Assembly (NCBI GenBank): GCA_942491885.1
Contig: CALOCQ010000002.1
Coordinates: forward strand, 1,364,001 to 1,428,000
Direction: 5' to 3'
DNA: 64,000 bases
DNA from: CALBPI01 sp942491885
GTDB lineage: Bacteria; Pseudomonadota; Gammaproteobacteria; Steroidobacterales; Woeseiaceae
How positions within the stretch are numbered: position 1 is the first letter of the stretch; each line of letters begins with the position of its first letter. The position numbers were made by a program, and so were the translations under genes. The notes beneath the pieces were generated by a model that saw only the letters and a program-made list of their open reading frames with translations, did not search any database and had not been told where the DNA came from. Shown here one piece after another: positions 35,317 through 43,735 of the stretch.

Positions 35317-35976
35317 ATGTCCGACCGCGTTCAGATTGAAACCCATGCCGTACCCGATGCGGCCATCATCTTGCTGCATGGGCTGGGCGCCGACGGTCAC
35401 GATTTTGAGCCAATTGTGCGCGAGATGAACCTGCCCGAATCGGCCGCTTTTCGCTTTGTCTTTCCGCATGCCCCGTCCCGACCTGTCACCCTCAACGGCG
35501 GCATGTCGATGCCGGCCTGGTTCGATATTCTCGGGCTCGACCGCAGCGCGCGCGCCGACGAGGCCGGCATTCGGCAAAGCGTGGCGTATCTGCAATCGCT
35601 GGTAGAAGAACAAGTCAGCGCCGGCATTGAGCGCGAGCGTATTGTGCTGGCCGGATTTTCACAAGGCGGCGCGATCGCGCTTTTCGCAGGCCTTACCAGC
35701 CCGCTGCCTCTCGCCGGTATCATGGCGCTGTCTACCTATCTACCGTTGCAGGATGAGGTTGCCAGAGAGCACGGCGGCCGCGTGAGCGCGCTGCCGATCC
35801 TCATGGTGCACGGGACGCAGGACCCGGTGCTGCCGTTAGCGCTTGGTAAGGATTCGTCCGAATTCATTACCGGGCTTGGCTACGACGTGCAGTGGCATGA
35901 ATACCCGATGGCGCATTCGGTGTGTATCGAAGAAATTGTGCTGATGCGCGACTGGCTATTGGCGCGACTCGCCTAG
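35317..35976 (+). CDS. carboxylesterase / acyl-protein thioesterase family hydrolase
   Basis: A 219-residue alpha/beta hydrolase of the phospholipase/carboxylesterase (EstB, APT2) family. The oxyanion strand is IILLHGLGADGHDF, the nucleophile Ser is in GFSQGG, the Asp in HGTQDPVLP and the His in PMAHSV. Enzymes of this group hydrolyse short-chain or acyl-protein esters in the cytoplasm. I start at the ATG giving SDRVQIETHAVPDAAI; the open frame begins 11 codons earlier in the argR promoter region. Confidence 0.9.
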   Translation: MSDRVQIETHAVPDAAIILLHGLGADGHDFEPIVREMNLPESAAFRFVFPHAPSRPVTLNGGMSMPAWFDILGLDRSARADEAGIRQSVAYLQSLVEEQVSAGIERERIVLAGFSQGGAIALFAGLTSPLPLAGIMALSTYLPLQDEVAREHGGRVSALPILMVHGTQDPVLPLALGKDSSEFITGLGYDVQWHEYPMAHSVCIEEIVLMRDWLLARLA

Positions 35977-35980
35977 TGCG

Positions 35981-36745
35981 CTAGCCGGCGATCTCGAAGT
36001 CCACCTCGTGCGCCTCGGTCGGATCGCCGAGCGGCGCGAAGTGTTGTTCATGCACCCGTGTCCTGCCGACATCATTGACCGAGACGACGGTCGAGCAACG
36101 CGTGCCGTAGTGTTCGCCGACGATGAACGGCGCGGATAGCAGCCGCCGCTGTTCAAGTGGCCACGGCCCCGTGGGCACCTGCTCGTCGGGTGCCGGTGTG
36201 CGGTCGCGCAGAAATGGCGCGAATGCGTCGGGATCGGGAGTGCCGGATGCAACGACATTTATTAGATGGTCGCGTGCGCCGACGACTTTCGGCCACGGCG
36301 TATCAAGTACGGCATTGCTGACCGCATAGTAGCCGGGCGCCAGTGGGCCCTGGCGCGTATCGCGATTGGAAAAATAGTGCAGCGAATCAAGGTCGCCGAA
36401 GAGCAGGTTGAAACCGGCATAGGCAGATTCGTGGGCTTCGAGCTGACGGCGGAATTGCTCGGCCGAGAGACCATCGGACAGCCACATCTTGATGAGCTCG
36501 CCGCGACTGCGTAGCGCCGCCATTGGTTTGGTCTCGCGAACGTTGGTGATGACACCGAAGCGGCCCTGCCGGCTGATGCCGAGCCACGTGCCACCTGCTG
36601 CGAGGTCGCGTCCGGCGACAATTTGCGGCTCGCCCGGCCACCATCCGACCGGCGTGGCGGGACGGTCGAAGGCTTCGTCGCGGTTCGCCGCGATAACGAG
36701 CGGATAGTCCTGGTTTGCCTGCCAGGCGATCATAACCAAACACAT
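35981..36745 (-). CDS. NRDE family protein (TANGO2-like)
   Basis: A 254-residue protein beginning MCLVMIAWQ with the family motif ANRDE at about 20. The second residue is cysteine, which would be exposed after Met removal as an N-terminal nucleophile. Other marks are the AGGTWLGISRQGRFGVITN strand and the STVVSV segment near the end. The family includes human TANGO2; the bacterial role is unknown. I chose the start to keep the conserved MC terminus. It converges on the esterase gene. Confidence 0.88.
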   Translation of the reverse strand: MCLVMIAWQANQDYPLVIAANRDEAFDRPATPVGWWPGEPQIVAGRDLAAGGTWLGISRQGRFGVITNVRETKPMAALRSRGELIKMWLSDGLSAEQFRRQLEAHESAYAGFNLLFGDLDSLHYFSNRDTRQGPLAPGYYAVSNAVLDTPWPKVVGARDHLINVVASGTPDPDAFAPFLRDRTPAPDEQVPTGPWPLEQRRLLSAPFIVGEHYGTRCSTVVSVNDVGRTRVHEQHFAPLGDPTEAHEVDFEIAG

Positions 36746-36766
36746 GTGCTTACAGACTCCGCAATA

Positions 36767-36813
36767 CAAAAAGCGCGGCCTGGTGCTGGCACACATCAGC
36801 ACCAGGCCGCGCT
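36767..36813 (-). terminator. strong rho-independent terminator after mscL
   Basis: A perfect 17-bp GC-rich stem (arms starting AGCGCGGCC and ending GGCCGCGCT) around an 8-base loop, followed on the reverse strand by five T residues. It separates mscL from the downstream NRDE gene. Confidence 0.93.
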
Positions 36814-36838
36814 GTTCTTGAGATCAGGCCGACTAGCT

Positions 36839-37255
36839 CTACTTTTTCAGCAGGTCGCGAATCTCGGTTAACAGCTTTTCTTCCGTGGAAGGCTCGGGCG
36901 GTGCCGCCGGCGGCGCCTCTTCCTCTGCCTTCTTCATTTTGTTCATCATTTTGATCGCGATAAAGATCACGAATGCGACGATGACAAAATCGATGATCGT
37001 ATTGATGAATCGCCCGTAAGCGATTACCGGTGCGCCCGCCGCTTCAGCGAGCGTCAACGAGTCAAACACCTTATCGGACAAATTGACATACAGCCCGCCA
37101 AAATCAACGTTGCCGAGCAGCTTGCCGATCGGTGGCATTACGACGTCCTTAACGAACGAGCTGACGATCTTGCCGAATGCGGCGCCGATGATAATCCCGA
37201 CGGCCATATCGACCACGTTGCCGCGTAGTGCGAACTTCTTGAATTCTTCTAGCAT
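36839..37255 (-). CDS. mscL: large-conductance mechanosensitive channel
   Basis: A 138-residue channel subunit. The N-terminal FKKFALRGNVVDMAVGIIIG and TM1 are typical, TM2 lies near FINTIIDFVIVAFVIFIAI, and the C-terminal helix is EEKLLTEIRDLLKK after a proline/alanine-rich linker. It opens at high membrane tension. The real start is at MLEEFKKF; the open frame runs far upstream without homology. Confidence 0.95.
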   Translation of the reverse strand: MLEEFKKFALRGNVVDMAVGIIIGAAFGKIVSSFVKDVVMPPIGKLLGNVDFGGLYVNLSDKVFDSLTLAEAAGAPVIAYGRFINTIIDFVIVAFVIFIAIKMMNKMKKAEEEAPPAAPPEPSTEEKLLTEIRDLLKK

Positions 37256-37341
37256 TATTCTAACTCCCCAAAACCGGCGAGAATCCGCCGTCAGGCGCCG
37301 AGTGTAAGGCATATGGTGGCGCGGCGTCAGCCTAGCTAGCA

Positions 37342-37914
37342 TCAGCCGTCTGCGTATTGGCGCGCGCCCGGACGTCGCCTGCGCTGCGTACGGATTTCGC
37401 ACGCCGGACACACGTGGAAGTCCAGCGCGTAGCGGTCGCGCAAATATTCCGACTCGCAGCGCGCGCAATTGCCGAGCGTCAGTTCTTCGTCGCGCGACAA
37501 GGCCTGCAGCAGACTCCACGACCATTCGAAGCTGAACAACGCGTTGCGATGGATCGTGCGATAGGTTTCGAAAGCGCCGCAAAACCGTGAGCCGTACTGG
37601 ACGTCCGGCACACGCCAGGGGCAACGCAAACGATTGTCTTCGTTGACGATCAGCCCATAAATGATGAACAGGTGCATCAGCGTTGTGGCTTCCAGTTGAT
37701 GCGCGGCGTTCTTGACGAATCGCGCAACCTGCTGCGGCGACTTGCCGCGCCTGCGACGCAGCCCGCTGCCGGCAAAATAGCGGCTGCACAATTTGCGAAT
37801 CCTGTCGTCGGAGAGCCCTGTGCAGCTGCGAATAGTATTGGTACGCGCTTCTCGCTGAATCATATGCAGAGCAAGCTCAACCTGGTGTCTTTCACGGGTA
37901 TATCGATCGTTCAT
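37342..37914 (-). CDS. flhC: FlhC-like transcriptional regulator
   Basis: A 190-residue protein with the length and layout of FlhC (192 residues in E. coli). The N-terminal helices RHQVELALHMIQREARTNTI align with the FlhC start. The C-terminal zinc site is CARC - 15 residues - CPAC, against C-x2-C-16-C-x2-C in FlhC. FlhC acts as FlhD4C2 to switch on flagellar genes. No flhD or flagellar gene is in the window. The divergent neighbour has no similarity to FlhD that I can see. Confidence 0.72.
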   Translation of the reverse strand: MNDRYTRERHQVELALHMIQREARTNTIRSCTGLSDDRIRKLCSRYFAGSGLRRRRGKSPQQVARFVKNAAHQLEATTLMHLFIIYGLIVNEDNRLRCPWRVPDVQYGSRFCGAFETYRTIHRNALFSFEWSWSLLQALSRDEELTLGNCARCESEYLRDRYALDFHVCPACEIRTQRRRRPGARQYADG

Positions 37915-37989
37915 ATCGGTCCTTTTTGCCGTAATTGCAAAATTTCAAACATATAAATGCCTGAGCCCGTAATTTAGCGTAGATGTCCG

Positions 37990-38005
37990 GCATATGTAAA
38001 TATGC
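37990..38005. promoter_or_regulatory. perfect inverted repeat between divergent genes
   Basis: GCATAT-GTAA-ATATGC lies between the FlhC-like gene and its divergent neighbour, 38 bases before the latter. Its symmetry and position suggest an operator or overlapping -10 elements. The binding protein is unknown. Confidence 0.4.
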
Positions 38006-38042
38006 TTAAATACGACCAAATAAACAAAAACGGGAGAATCTC

Positions 38043-38645
38043 ATGCTTCAGCCCCCACCGATCGACGCGCGTTTGTTTGCTGACGTTACCGCGTTCAACC
38101 GCCAATTCGTCCAACTGCTGGTTGCTACTCAGGCCGCCGGCAGGTTCGCCATGGACCCCGAGTTGGTGCGGCGTCTGCGGGCGCGCAACGAAGCGCCGCC
38201 CGCGCAATGGCCCGACTGCCCGTTCCTGTTGTTTCGCCTGGTGGCGGACACCAGTGTTCCGGACGCGGTCAATGAACCGGCAATTCGACAGGACGATGAC
38301 GGCGTGGCAGAGCTGATCACATTGTCGCTGGGGTTCCTTTGGCAACTTGCACGTGAGCGCCCGCATGCTGCCGCAATTGTTTCCGGCGCGGCGCCGTCGT
38401 GGTGCCGGCAACTGGCGCTGCTCGATATTGCCGAGCTCGCCGGCCTTTCATTGGGCGCCGGTCTGCAGCCTCGATTGATCGACGTGCCGGGTTTCTGGCA
38501 AGACCTGGCGCGCCGGCGCGGTATCTCTGTGCTGCAGCGGGCGAGTCTTGGTGCGACGGGCCTGCAGTTGATCATGTCGCGTGCACGGCGTTCGCGCGTC
38601 GCCGCGACATCCGTTTTGCGCCCGGTGCCGCCTCCCCGCGTTTGA
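38043..38645 (+). CDS. hypothetical protein, divergent from the FlhC-like gene
   Basis: A 200-residue soluble protein that I do not recognise. It is mostly helical by composition, with a hydrophobic, Leu/Ala-rich centre (FNRQFVQLLVATQAAGRFAM, GFLWQLARERPHAAAIV) and a basic, Arg-rich last 30 residues. CDS evidence is GGGAGAA before the ATG and codon use like its neighbours. The divergent layout with a palindrome between suggests co-regulation with the FlhC-like protein. Confidence 0.65.
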   Translation: MLQPPPIDARLFADVTAFNRQFVQLLVATQAAGRFAMDPELVRRLRARNEAPPAQWPDCPFLLFRLVADTSVPDAVNEPAIRQDDDGVAELITLSLGFLWQLARERPHAAAIVSGAAPSWCRQLALLDIAELAGLSLGAGLQPRLIDVPGFWQDLARRRGISVLQRASLGATGLQLIMSRARRSRVAATSVLRPVPPPRV

Positions 38646-38727
38646 CGCAGCGTTTTCGTAGCGCGGGGCACAGCAAATCGAAAAATCAGGGCTCAAGCCA
38701 GACGGCTAATCGCGTTACAATGACGCG

Positions 38728-39663
38728 ATGCACGCGCTAGACATAAAGAACTTGACAAAAACCTACCCGAACGGTGCCGTCGCACTGCGGGGGATCAATT
38801 TTTCCGTCGACGAAGGCGATTTCTACGCCTTGCTCGGACCCAACGGGGCAGGCAAGACCACGACCATCGGCATTGTAACCTCGCTGGTAACGAAAACCGG
38901 CGGTACGGTCAGTGTATTCGGCCATGATCTCGACACCGAACTGGGTAATGCGAAACGCTGCATCGGACTGGTGCCGCAAGAGATCAATCTCAACCTGTTC
39001 GACAAGGTTCTGAACACGCTGATCTATCAGGCGGGCTATTACGGTATTCCGCGTGACGTCGCGATGGAGCGCGCCGAGAAATATCTGAAGCAGCTGAGTC
39101 TGTGGGATCGCCGCGACGACATTTCGCGTAATCTCTCCGGTGGCATGAAGCGTCGCCTGATGATCGCGCGTGCGCTCGTGCACGAGCCACGTTTGTTGAT
39201 TCTCGATGAGCCAACCGCCGGTGTCGACATCGAAATTCGCCGTTCGATGTGGTCTTTCCTGCAGGAAATTAACGCGAATGGCACGACGATCATTCTGACC
39301 ACGCATTATCTCGAAGAGGCGGAGTCTTTGTGTCGCCATATTGCGATTATCGATAGCGGGGAAATTGTCGAGGACACCTCGATGAATGCCTTGCTGCGAA
39401 AGCTGCAGCGAGAAGTGTTCGTGCTGAGCCCGGAAGCCGCGCTCGATGCTGCGCCGGCCTTGCAAGGGTTCGAGGTAGAGCTAAGGGTGGACGGCGACAT
39501 CGAGGTTGCGATGAACAAAGGCCAGAACCTCAACGTCATGTTCGAGGCGCTGAACAGCATCGGCATCACCGTGTCATCGATGCGCAATAAGGCGAACCGA
39601 CTTGAGGAGCTGTTCCTGAACCTGGTCGAGGAAAAGAAATCACGTCAGGAGGTTTCGCAATGA
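38728..39663 (+). CDS. ABC-2 type exporter, ATP-binding protein
   Basis: A 311-residue ATPase close to E. coli YadG: Walker A GPNGAGKTTT, signature NLSGGMKRRL, Walker B LLILDEPTAGVD and switch TTHYLEEAES. The C-terminal 80 residues form the accessory domain usual in this group. It overlaps the permease gene by 4 bp. The substrate is unknown. Confidence 0.92.
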   Translation: MHALDIKNLTKTYPNGAVALRGINFSVDEGDFYALLGPNGAGKTTTIGIVTSLVTKTGGTVSVFGHDLDTELGNAKRCIGLVPQEINLNLFDKVLNTLIYQAGYYGIPRDVAMERAEKYLKQLSLWDRRDDISRNLSGGMKRRLMIARALVHEPRLLILDEPTAGVDIEIRRSMWSFLQEINANGTTIILTTHYLEEAESLCRHIAIIDSGEIVEDTSMNALLRKLQREVFVLSPEAALDAAPALQGFEVELRVDGDIEVAMNKGQNLNVMFEALNSIGITVSSMRNKANRLEELFLNLVEEKKSRQEVSQ

Positions 39664-40445
39664 GCGAAGCATCAATAGCGCATCGCAACTGGGTCGCATT
39701 CCTGACTATCGTGCGCAAGGAGTACATTCGCGTCGTACGCATCTGGGTGCAGACTATCGTGCCGCCCGCGATCACGATGACGCTGTATTTTCTGATTTTC
39801 GGCACCTTGATCGGCAGCCGGATTGGCGAGATGGACGGCTTTAGCTACATGCAGTTCATTGCGCCCGGCCTGATCATGATGTCGGTCATTACCAATTCAT
39901 ACGGTAACGTTGTGTCGTCATTCTTCGGCGCTAAATTCCAGCGCCATATCGAAGAGATGCTGGTGTCGCCGGTACCCAATGCAATTATCATCCTCGGGCA
40001 TGTCGCCGGCGGGGTTGTGCGTGGCCTGATGGTCGGTGCGCTGGTCGCCGTGATTGCACTGGCCTTCACCCGACTAAGCATCGCTCACCCGTTGATCATG
40101 CTGTCGATGGTTATTCTGACCTCGGTCGTGTTCTCGCTGGCCGGTTTTATCAATGCCGTGTTCGCGAAAAAGTTCGATGATATTTCTATCATCCCGACAT
40201 TTGTGCTGACGCCGCTGACCTACCTTGGTGGTGTGTTTTACTCGATTTCGTTACTGCCGGAATTCTGGCAAAAAGCATCGATGGCGAACCCAATACTGTA
40301 CATGGTCAATGCCTTTCGCTACGGCGTGCTCGGCCAGTCCGATATTCCGATCGGTACCGCCTATGCGCTCGTGTTGTTCTTCGTCGCCTTGTTGTTCACG
40401 GCCTGCCTGGTTCTGATGAACCGCGGGATCGGTATTCGCGAGTAA
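39660..40445 (+). CDS. ABC-2 type exporter, permease
   Basis: A 261-residue inner-membrane protein with six hydrophobic segments and the ABC-2 signature around PLTYLGGVFYSISLLPEFWQ. It matches YadH and pairs with the ATPase just upstream (ATGA overlap). Confidence 0.92.
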   Translation: MSEASIAHRNWVAFLTIVRKEYIRVVRIWVQTIVPPAITMTLYFLIFGTLIGSRIGEMDGFSYMQFIAPGLIMMSVITNSYGNVVSSFFGAKFQRHIEEMLVSPVPNAIIILGHVAGGVVRGLMVGALVAVIALAFTRLSIAHPLIMLSMVILTSVVFSLAGFINAVFAKKFDDISIIPTFVLTPLTYLGGVFYSISLLPEFWQKASMANPILYMVNAFRYGVLGQSDIPIGTAYALVLFFVALLFTACLVLMNRGIGIRE

Positions 40446-40461
40446 ACGGGAGGCGACGGCC

Positions 40462-41157
40462 ATGTGCGGACGGTTTGCTTTTTACTCTGCAGCCGAAGCG
40501 GTCTCAAGTCTGTTTGGTGTGGACGACAATACGCGCAGCGTCATCCCGCAGTACAACATAGCGCCAACAGATCTTGCCGCCGCAATTCGTCGCAATGACA
40601 GTGGTGATCGTGAGCTGTCCATGTTGCGCTGGGGCCTGCTGCCGTTTTGGGCGAAAGACCGCAAGCTGGCATCGCGCATGATCAATGCACGCGCCGAGAC
40701 CGTGGCGGAGAAGCCCGCGTTTCGCGCGGCCTTTCGCGAGCGGCGTTGTATCGTGCCCGCCGACGGCTACTACGAGTGGCTCGGCAAAGCGGGCAGTAAA
40801 CAGCCGTACTACATCAGCCACAAAGAAGGTCGCTCGCTGGGTTTTGCCGGTCTGTGGGAACGTTGGCGAGACCGTGACAACGACGAGGAGGTGGAGACAT
40901 TCACTATCCTGACCATGACAGCGGTTGGTGAAATTGCGTCGCTGCATGATCGAATGCCGGTCATGCTGGATGATGTCACGGCAGAGTACTGGCTAGCCGG
41001 CGATGGCAGCAATCCGCCGGCGCTGCGCGAATTATCGGCCGAGCAAAGAGCGGCGGAATTGGTCAGTTGGCCGGTGTCGAAAATGGTTAACAACGCACGT
41101 AATGAATCGCCAGAACTAATTGACGCCATCGAGCTACCGGACGACGATGCCGGCTAA
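40462..41157 (+). CDS. yedK: SRAP/HMCES family protein (YedK)
   Basis: A 231-residue protein that forms a thiazolidine cross-link to abasic sites in single-stranded DNA, protecting the fork. It begins MCGRF, so the catalytic Cys2 is exposed after Met removal. INARAET, RRCIVPADGYYEW and LHDRMPVML hold the other active-site residues (Asn, Glu, His). It follows the exporter genes by 16 bp. Its stop codon lies in the first unit of a heptanucleotide repeat. Confidence 0.93.
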   Translation: MCGRFAFYSAAEAVSSLFGVDDNTRSVIPQYNIAPTDLAAAIRRNDSGDRELSMLRWGLLPFWAKDRKLASRMINARAETVAEKPAFRAAFRERRCIVPADGYYEWLGKAGSKQPYYISHKEGRSLGFAGLWERWRDRDNDEEVETFTILTMTAVGEIASLHDRMPVMLDDVTAEYWLAGDGSNPPALRELSAEQRAAELVSWPVSKMVNNARNESPELIDAIELPDDDAG

Positions 41158-41221
41158 CGGCTAACGGCTAACGGCTAACGGCTAACGGCTAACGGCTAAC
41201 GGCTAACGGCTAACGGCTAAC
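41152..41221 (+). repeat. ten perfect copies of GGCTAAC
   Basis: A 70-bp tandem array of a 7-bp unit. The TAA of the first unit is the stop codon of the SRAP gene. The array ends 14 bp before the stop of the convergent DAK2-DegV gene. Every forward frame meets TAA, and the reverse strand has TTAG units, so length change would not extend the SRAP protein. No hairpin or T tract is present. Confidence 0.98.
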
Positions 41222-41234
41222 GGCCTGTTCGAAC

Positions 41235-43016
41235 CTAGACATACATTGCTGCGACGACCACCAATCCCGGCCCGCCGTGCACGCCGAACGCGGAGCACAC
41301 ATCCACGCAGTAGCTGTCCTGCAGGTTTGGTAAAGCCAGCTTCAGTTGCCGCTCCAACTCAATAGCGTCGTCCTCTGCTTGCGCATGGCCGACCGCGAGG
41401 CGAATGGTTCGCGATGTATCGAGACGGCGGGTCAGATACTTGACGAACTTGGGCAGCCGCCGGCCGCGCCCGAGAATGACGCCGCCGGATGAGACAGCGC
41501 CATCGGGTCGCGTTCTCAGTACCGGGTTCAAATTCAGGAGGTCGGCAACAACCTTACGCGACGCGGGCACACGACCGCCACGAACCGCGTAGCGCAGGTC
41601 TGATACCAACGCGAAAGTCTGCGTATTTTCGATGGCCGCTGTGAGCTGGGGGCGGATCTCATCAAGCGATAATCCTTGTGCGGCAAGCTCGGCCGCCTGG
41701 CGAACAATCAGTCCCTGACCAAGCGATGCATTGCGCGAATCAATCACGTGGATTGTGCCATTCGCTGACACACGTTCCGCGGCGCTGTTCGCCGCCGAGA
41801 ATGTGCCACTGATTTTCGATGACAGGCTGATAGCCAGCACGTCGTCGAAGTGGCTGGCGAGAAACTGATACTGACGCCGGAAATCACCCGGTGACGGTTG
41901 CGACGTGGTCGGGTGGTTGGGATTGCGTTGCAGTTCGTCAAAAAACTCGCTGGGTGAAATGCTGAGTTTGTCCAGATAGCCCTGCTCGCCAAATTGCACG
42001 CGCAGCGGTACGACATGAATGTCCAGGGCATCGAGGTCTGCATCGGATATATCTGCCGCGCTGTCGGTAATCACCGCGACTTTGCGCTTGCCGCCATGCG
42101 TCGTGTGTTGCTGGCGCTGCATGTCGTCGGCTTTCTCGCCGGATACGACGCCGTAGTCACGCGCGAGCTCAAACACCTGCTCGGGCTCGTTCACATGAAT
42201 ATGGATCTTTGCCTTATAGCGGCTGCCCGCCAGCACGAGGCTGCCGCCTATTTTCGACAGAGACTCGCGCAATTTTCGCCGGTCAATGTCTTCGCCGGCG
42301 ATGATGCACTCGGTGCAGAAGCGGTAGTCCAGATCGACGTCCTCACCCGCCATCGGGGCCTCGGCAAGGTCATCCGGCAGGTCGAGCGTTTCCGTGGTTT
42401 CGCCATCACGGACAAACGCGAGCATGCCTTCGATCAGTGCGACAAAGCCCTTGCCGCCGGCATCCACAACGTCTGCTTTGCGTAATTCGGCAAGCTGAAA
42501 TTTTGTTGCGGTCAGCGCTGTATTCGCCGCAGCGACGCCGTGCGTCAATAGTCCGGTGAAATCCTGCCCGGCGTCCTTGGTGCGCTCGGCCATCGCATCG
42601 GCGAACGCGTCGATAACCGAGAGGATGGTGCCCTCGCGAGGCTCGGACAAGGCGTCGCGCGCGTAGGTGCTACCGGCGACAACGGCGTTCGAAAAAGATT
42701 CGGTGCTGAACTGCGTTAATTCGGCCGCGGTATCGCTGACGCCCTGAAAGAACTGCGCCAGAATCGCGCCGGAGTTGCCGCGGGCACCATCGAGCAGCGC
42801 GTCCGCGGCGCGCGCGAGCAAGCGGTGCAGCGGCATTGGCTCGCCCATTTGCAGCATATGACCCATCGCGCCGACGGTGAGCGCCATGTTGGTGCCGGTG
42901 TCGCCATCGGCGACCGGGAATACGTTGATCCGGTTCAATCGATCCTGGCTGGCGATAACGCGCTGCACGCCGTTTTTCAGCGCCATGCGCATCGCTTCCG
43001 CGTCAAGATACTGCAT
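41235..43016 (-). CDS. DAK2-DegV fusion protein (fatty-acid kinase-like)
   Basis: A 593-residue protein joining two families. Residues 1-210 form a DAK2/DhaL domain with the nucleotide/metal motif DGDTGTNM (37-44) and DGARGNSGAILAQFF. A middle segment follows. From about 312 comes a DegV (EDD) fatty-acid-binding domain (VAVITDSAADIS, SQPSPGDFRRQY, IHVIDSRNASLGQG). In Firmicutes these are separate partners, FakA kinase and FakB carrier, which phosphorylate exogenous fatty acids. The fusion implies the same acyl-phosphate chemistry in one chain. It follows gspB by 41 bp. Confidence 0.87.
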   Translation of the reverse strand: MQYLDAEAMRMALKNGVQRVIASQDRLNRINVFPVADGDTGTNMALTVGAMGHMLQMGEPMPLHRLLARAADALLDGARGNSGAILAQFFQGVSDTAAELTQFSTESFSNAVVAGSTYARDALSEPREGTILSVIDAFADAMAERTKDAGQDFTGLLTHGVAAANTALTATKFQLAELRKADVVDAGGKGFVALIEGMLAFVRDGETTETLDLPDDLAEAPMAGEDVDLDYRFCTECIIAGEDIDRRKLRESLSKIGGSLVLAGSRYKAKIHIHVNEPEQVFELARDYGVVSGEKADDMQRQQHTTHGGKRKVAVITDSAADISDADLDALDIHVVPLRVQFGEQGYLDKLSISPSEFFDELQRNPNHPTTSQPSPGDFRRQYQFLASHFDDVLAISLSSKISGTFSAANSAAERVSANGTIHVIDSRNASLGQGLIVRQAAELAAQGLSLDEIRPQLTAAIENTQTFALVSDLRYAVRGGRVPASRKVVADLLNLNPVLRTRPDGAVSSGGVILGRGRRLPKFVKYLTRRLDTSRTIRLAVGHAQAEDDAIELERQLKLALPNLQDSYCVDVCSAFGVHGGPGLVVVAAMYV

Positions 43017-43057
43017 TAAGACCCCCCGTCTTAGCGTTGTTCTTTTGATATGTCTTT

Positions 43058-43735
43058 TTAGTCACGAGGAAGCTCGAAACGCTGCCCGTTGTGTTCGACG
43101 ATTACACCGAAGCGCGTGATTTGCACGACCCGACCACCGCCATTCAGCCGGTCACCCTCGCGCGTTTTCTGACCGTTGATGAAAGCGAAGCGCGCCTTCG
43201 GATCGTCATTGTAAACGTGCAACTCGAGGTTCATTTTCTCGAGGCTAATCTTGCCGCTGGCACGTAAATCGGAAAATGATGGCAGTGATTCGCGTGCTTC
43301 AAACTGTGCAGGCGCGGTCGTTTGTGGCCCTGTTGTCTGCTTGCTGACACTTGCTGCGGGCGCTGCCGCTGCGCGTTCCCGCTGGGTTGCTGCCTCGCGA
43401 ATAGTTTCGTCCAGCAGCGAACGGACATCGGCCTTCTGTGTCGGTGGTGTCGCCGCTGCGGAGACCGTCGATACGGGCGATTGCGCGATCGTTAGCGGCA
43501 TAGTCTTCTCTTGCACGGTCGAAACCAGAGCCACGGGAGCGTCATCGCTAGCGCCCGGCTTCAGCAGCAGATAGGTCAGGAAAGCACCATTGAGCAGCAA
43601 CAATACGACAACCGGCCACAGCCATCTGGGCGAATTTTGCTGCGGTGCGCCCCCGCCCGCGGCGGCAATGTCCGGTGCTTTATGGCGGCTGCGTTCCATG
43701 TCGGATTTTTTCAACGCATCGAGAATTAACGACAT
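43058..43735 (-). CDS. gspB: type II secretion protein GspB
   Basis: A 225-residue bitopic protein. It begins with the GspB signature MSLILDALKKSDMERSR, has one membrane helix (WLWPVVVLLLLNGAFLTYLLL), a periplasmic Ala/Thr-rich linker, and a C-terminal domain (LELHVYNDDPKARFAFINGQ...GDRLNGGGRVVQI). With GspA it helps place the secretin GspD through peptidoglycan. It shares a TGATG junction with gspA. Confidence 0.92.
   Translation of the reverse strand: MSLILDALKKSDMERSRHKAPDIAAAGGGAPQQNSPRWLWPVVVLLLLNGAFLTYLLLKPGASDDAPVALVSTVQEKTMPLTIAQSPVSTVSAAATPPTQKADVRSLLDETIREAATQRERAAAAPAASVSKQTTGPQTTAPAQFEARESLPSFSDLRASGKISLEKMNLELHVYNDDPKARFAFINGQKTREGDRLNGGGRVVQITRFGVIVEHNGQRFELPRD

Noticed and set aside
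41152..41221. CRISPR-like array
   Set aside because: The 7-bp units are adjacent with no spacers; the 9-bp units in engB are likewise in-frame tandem repeats.
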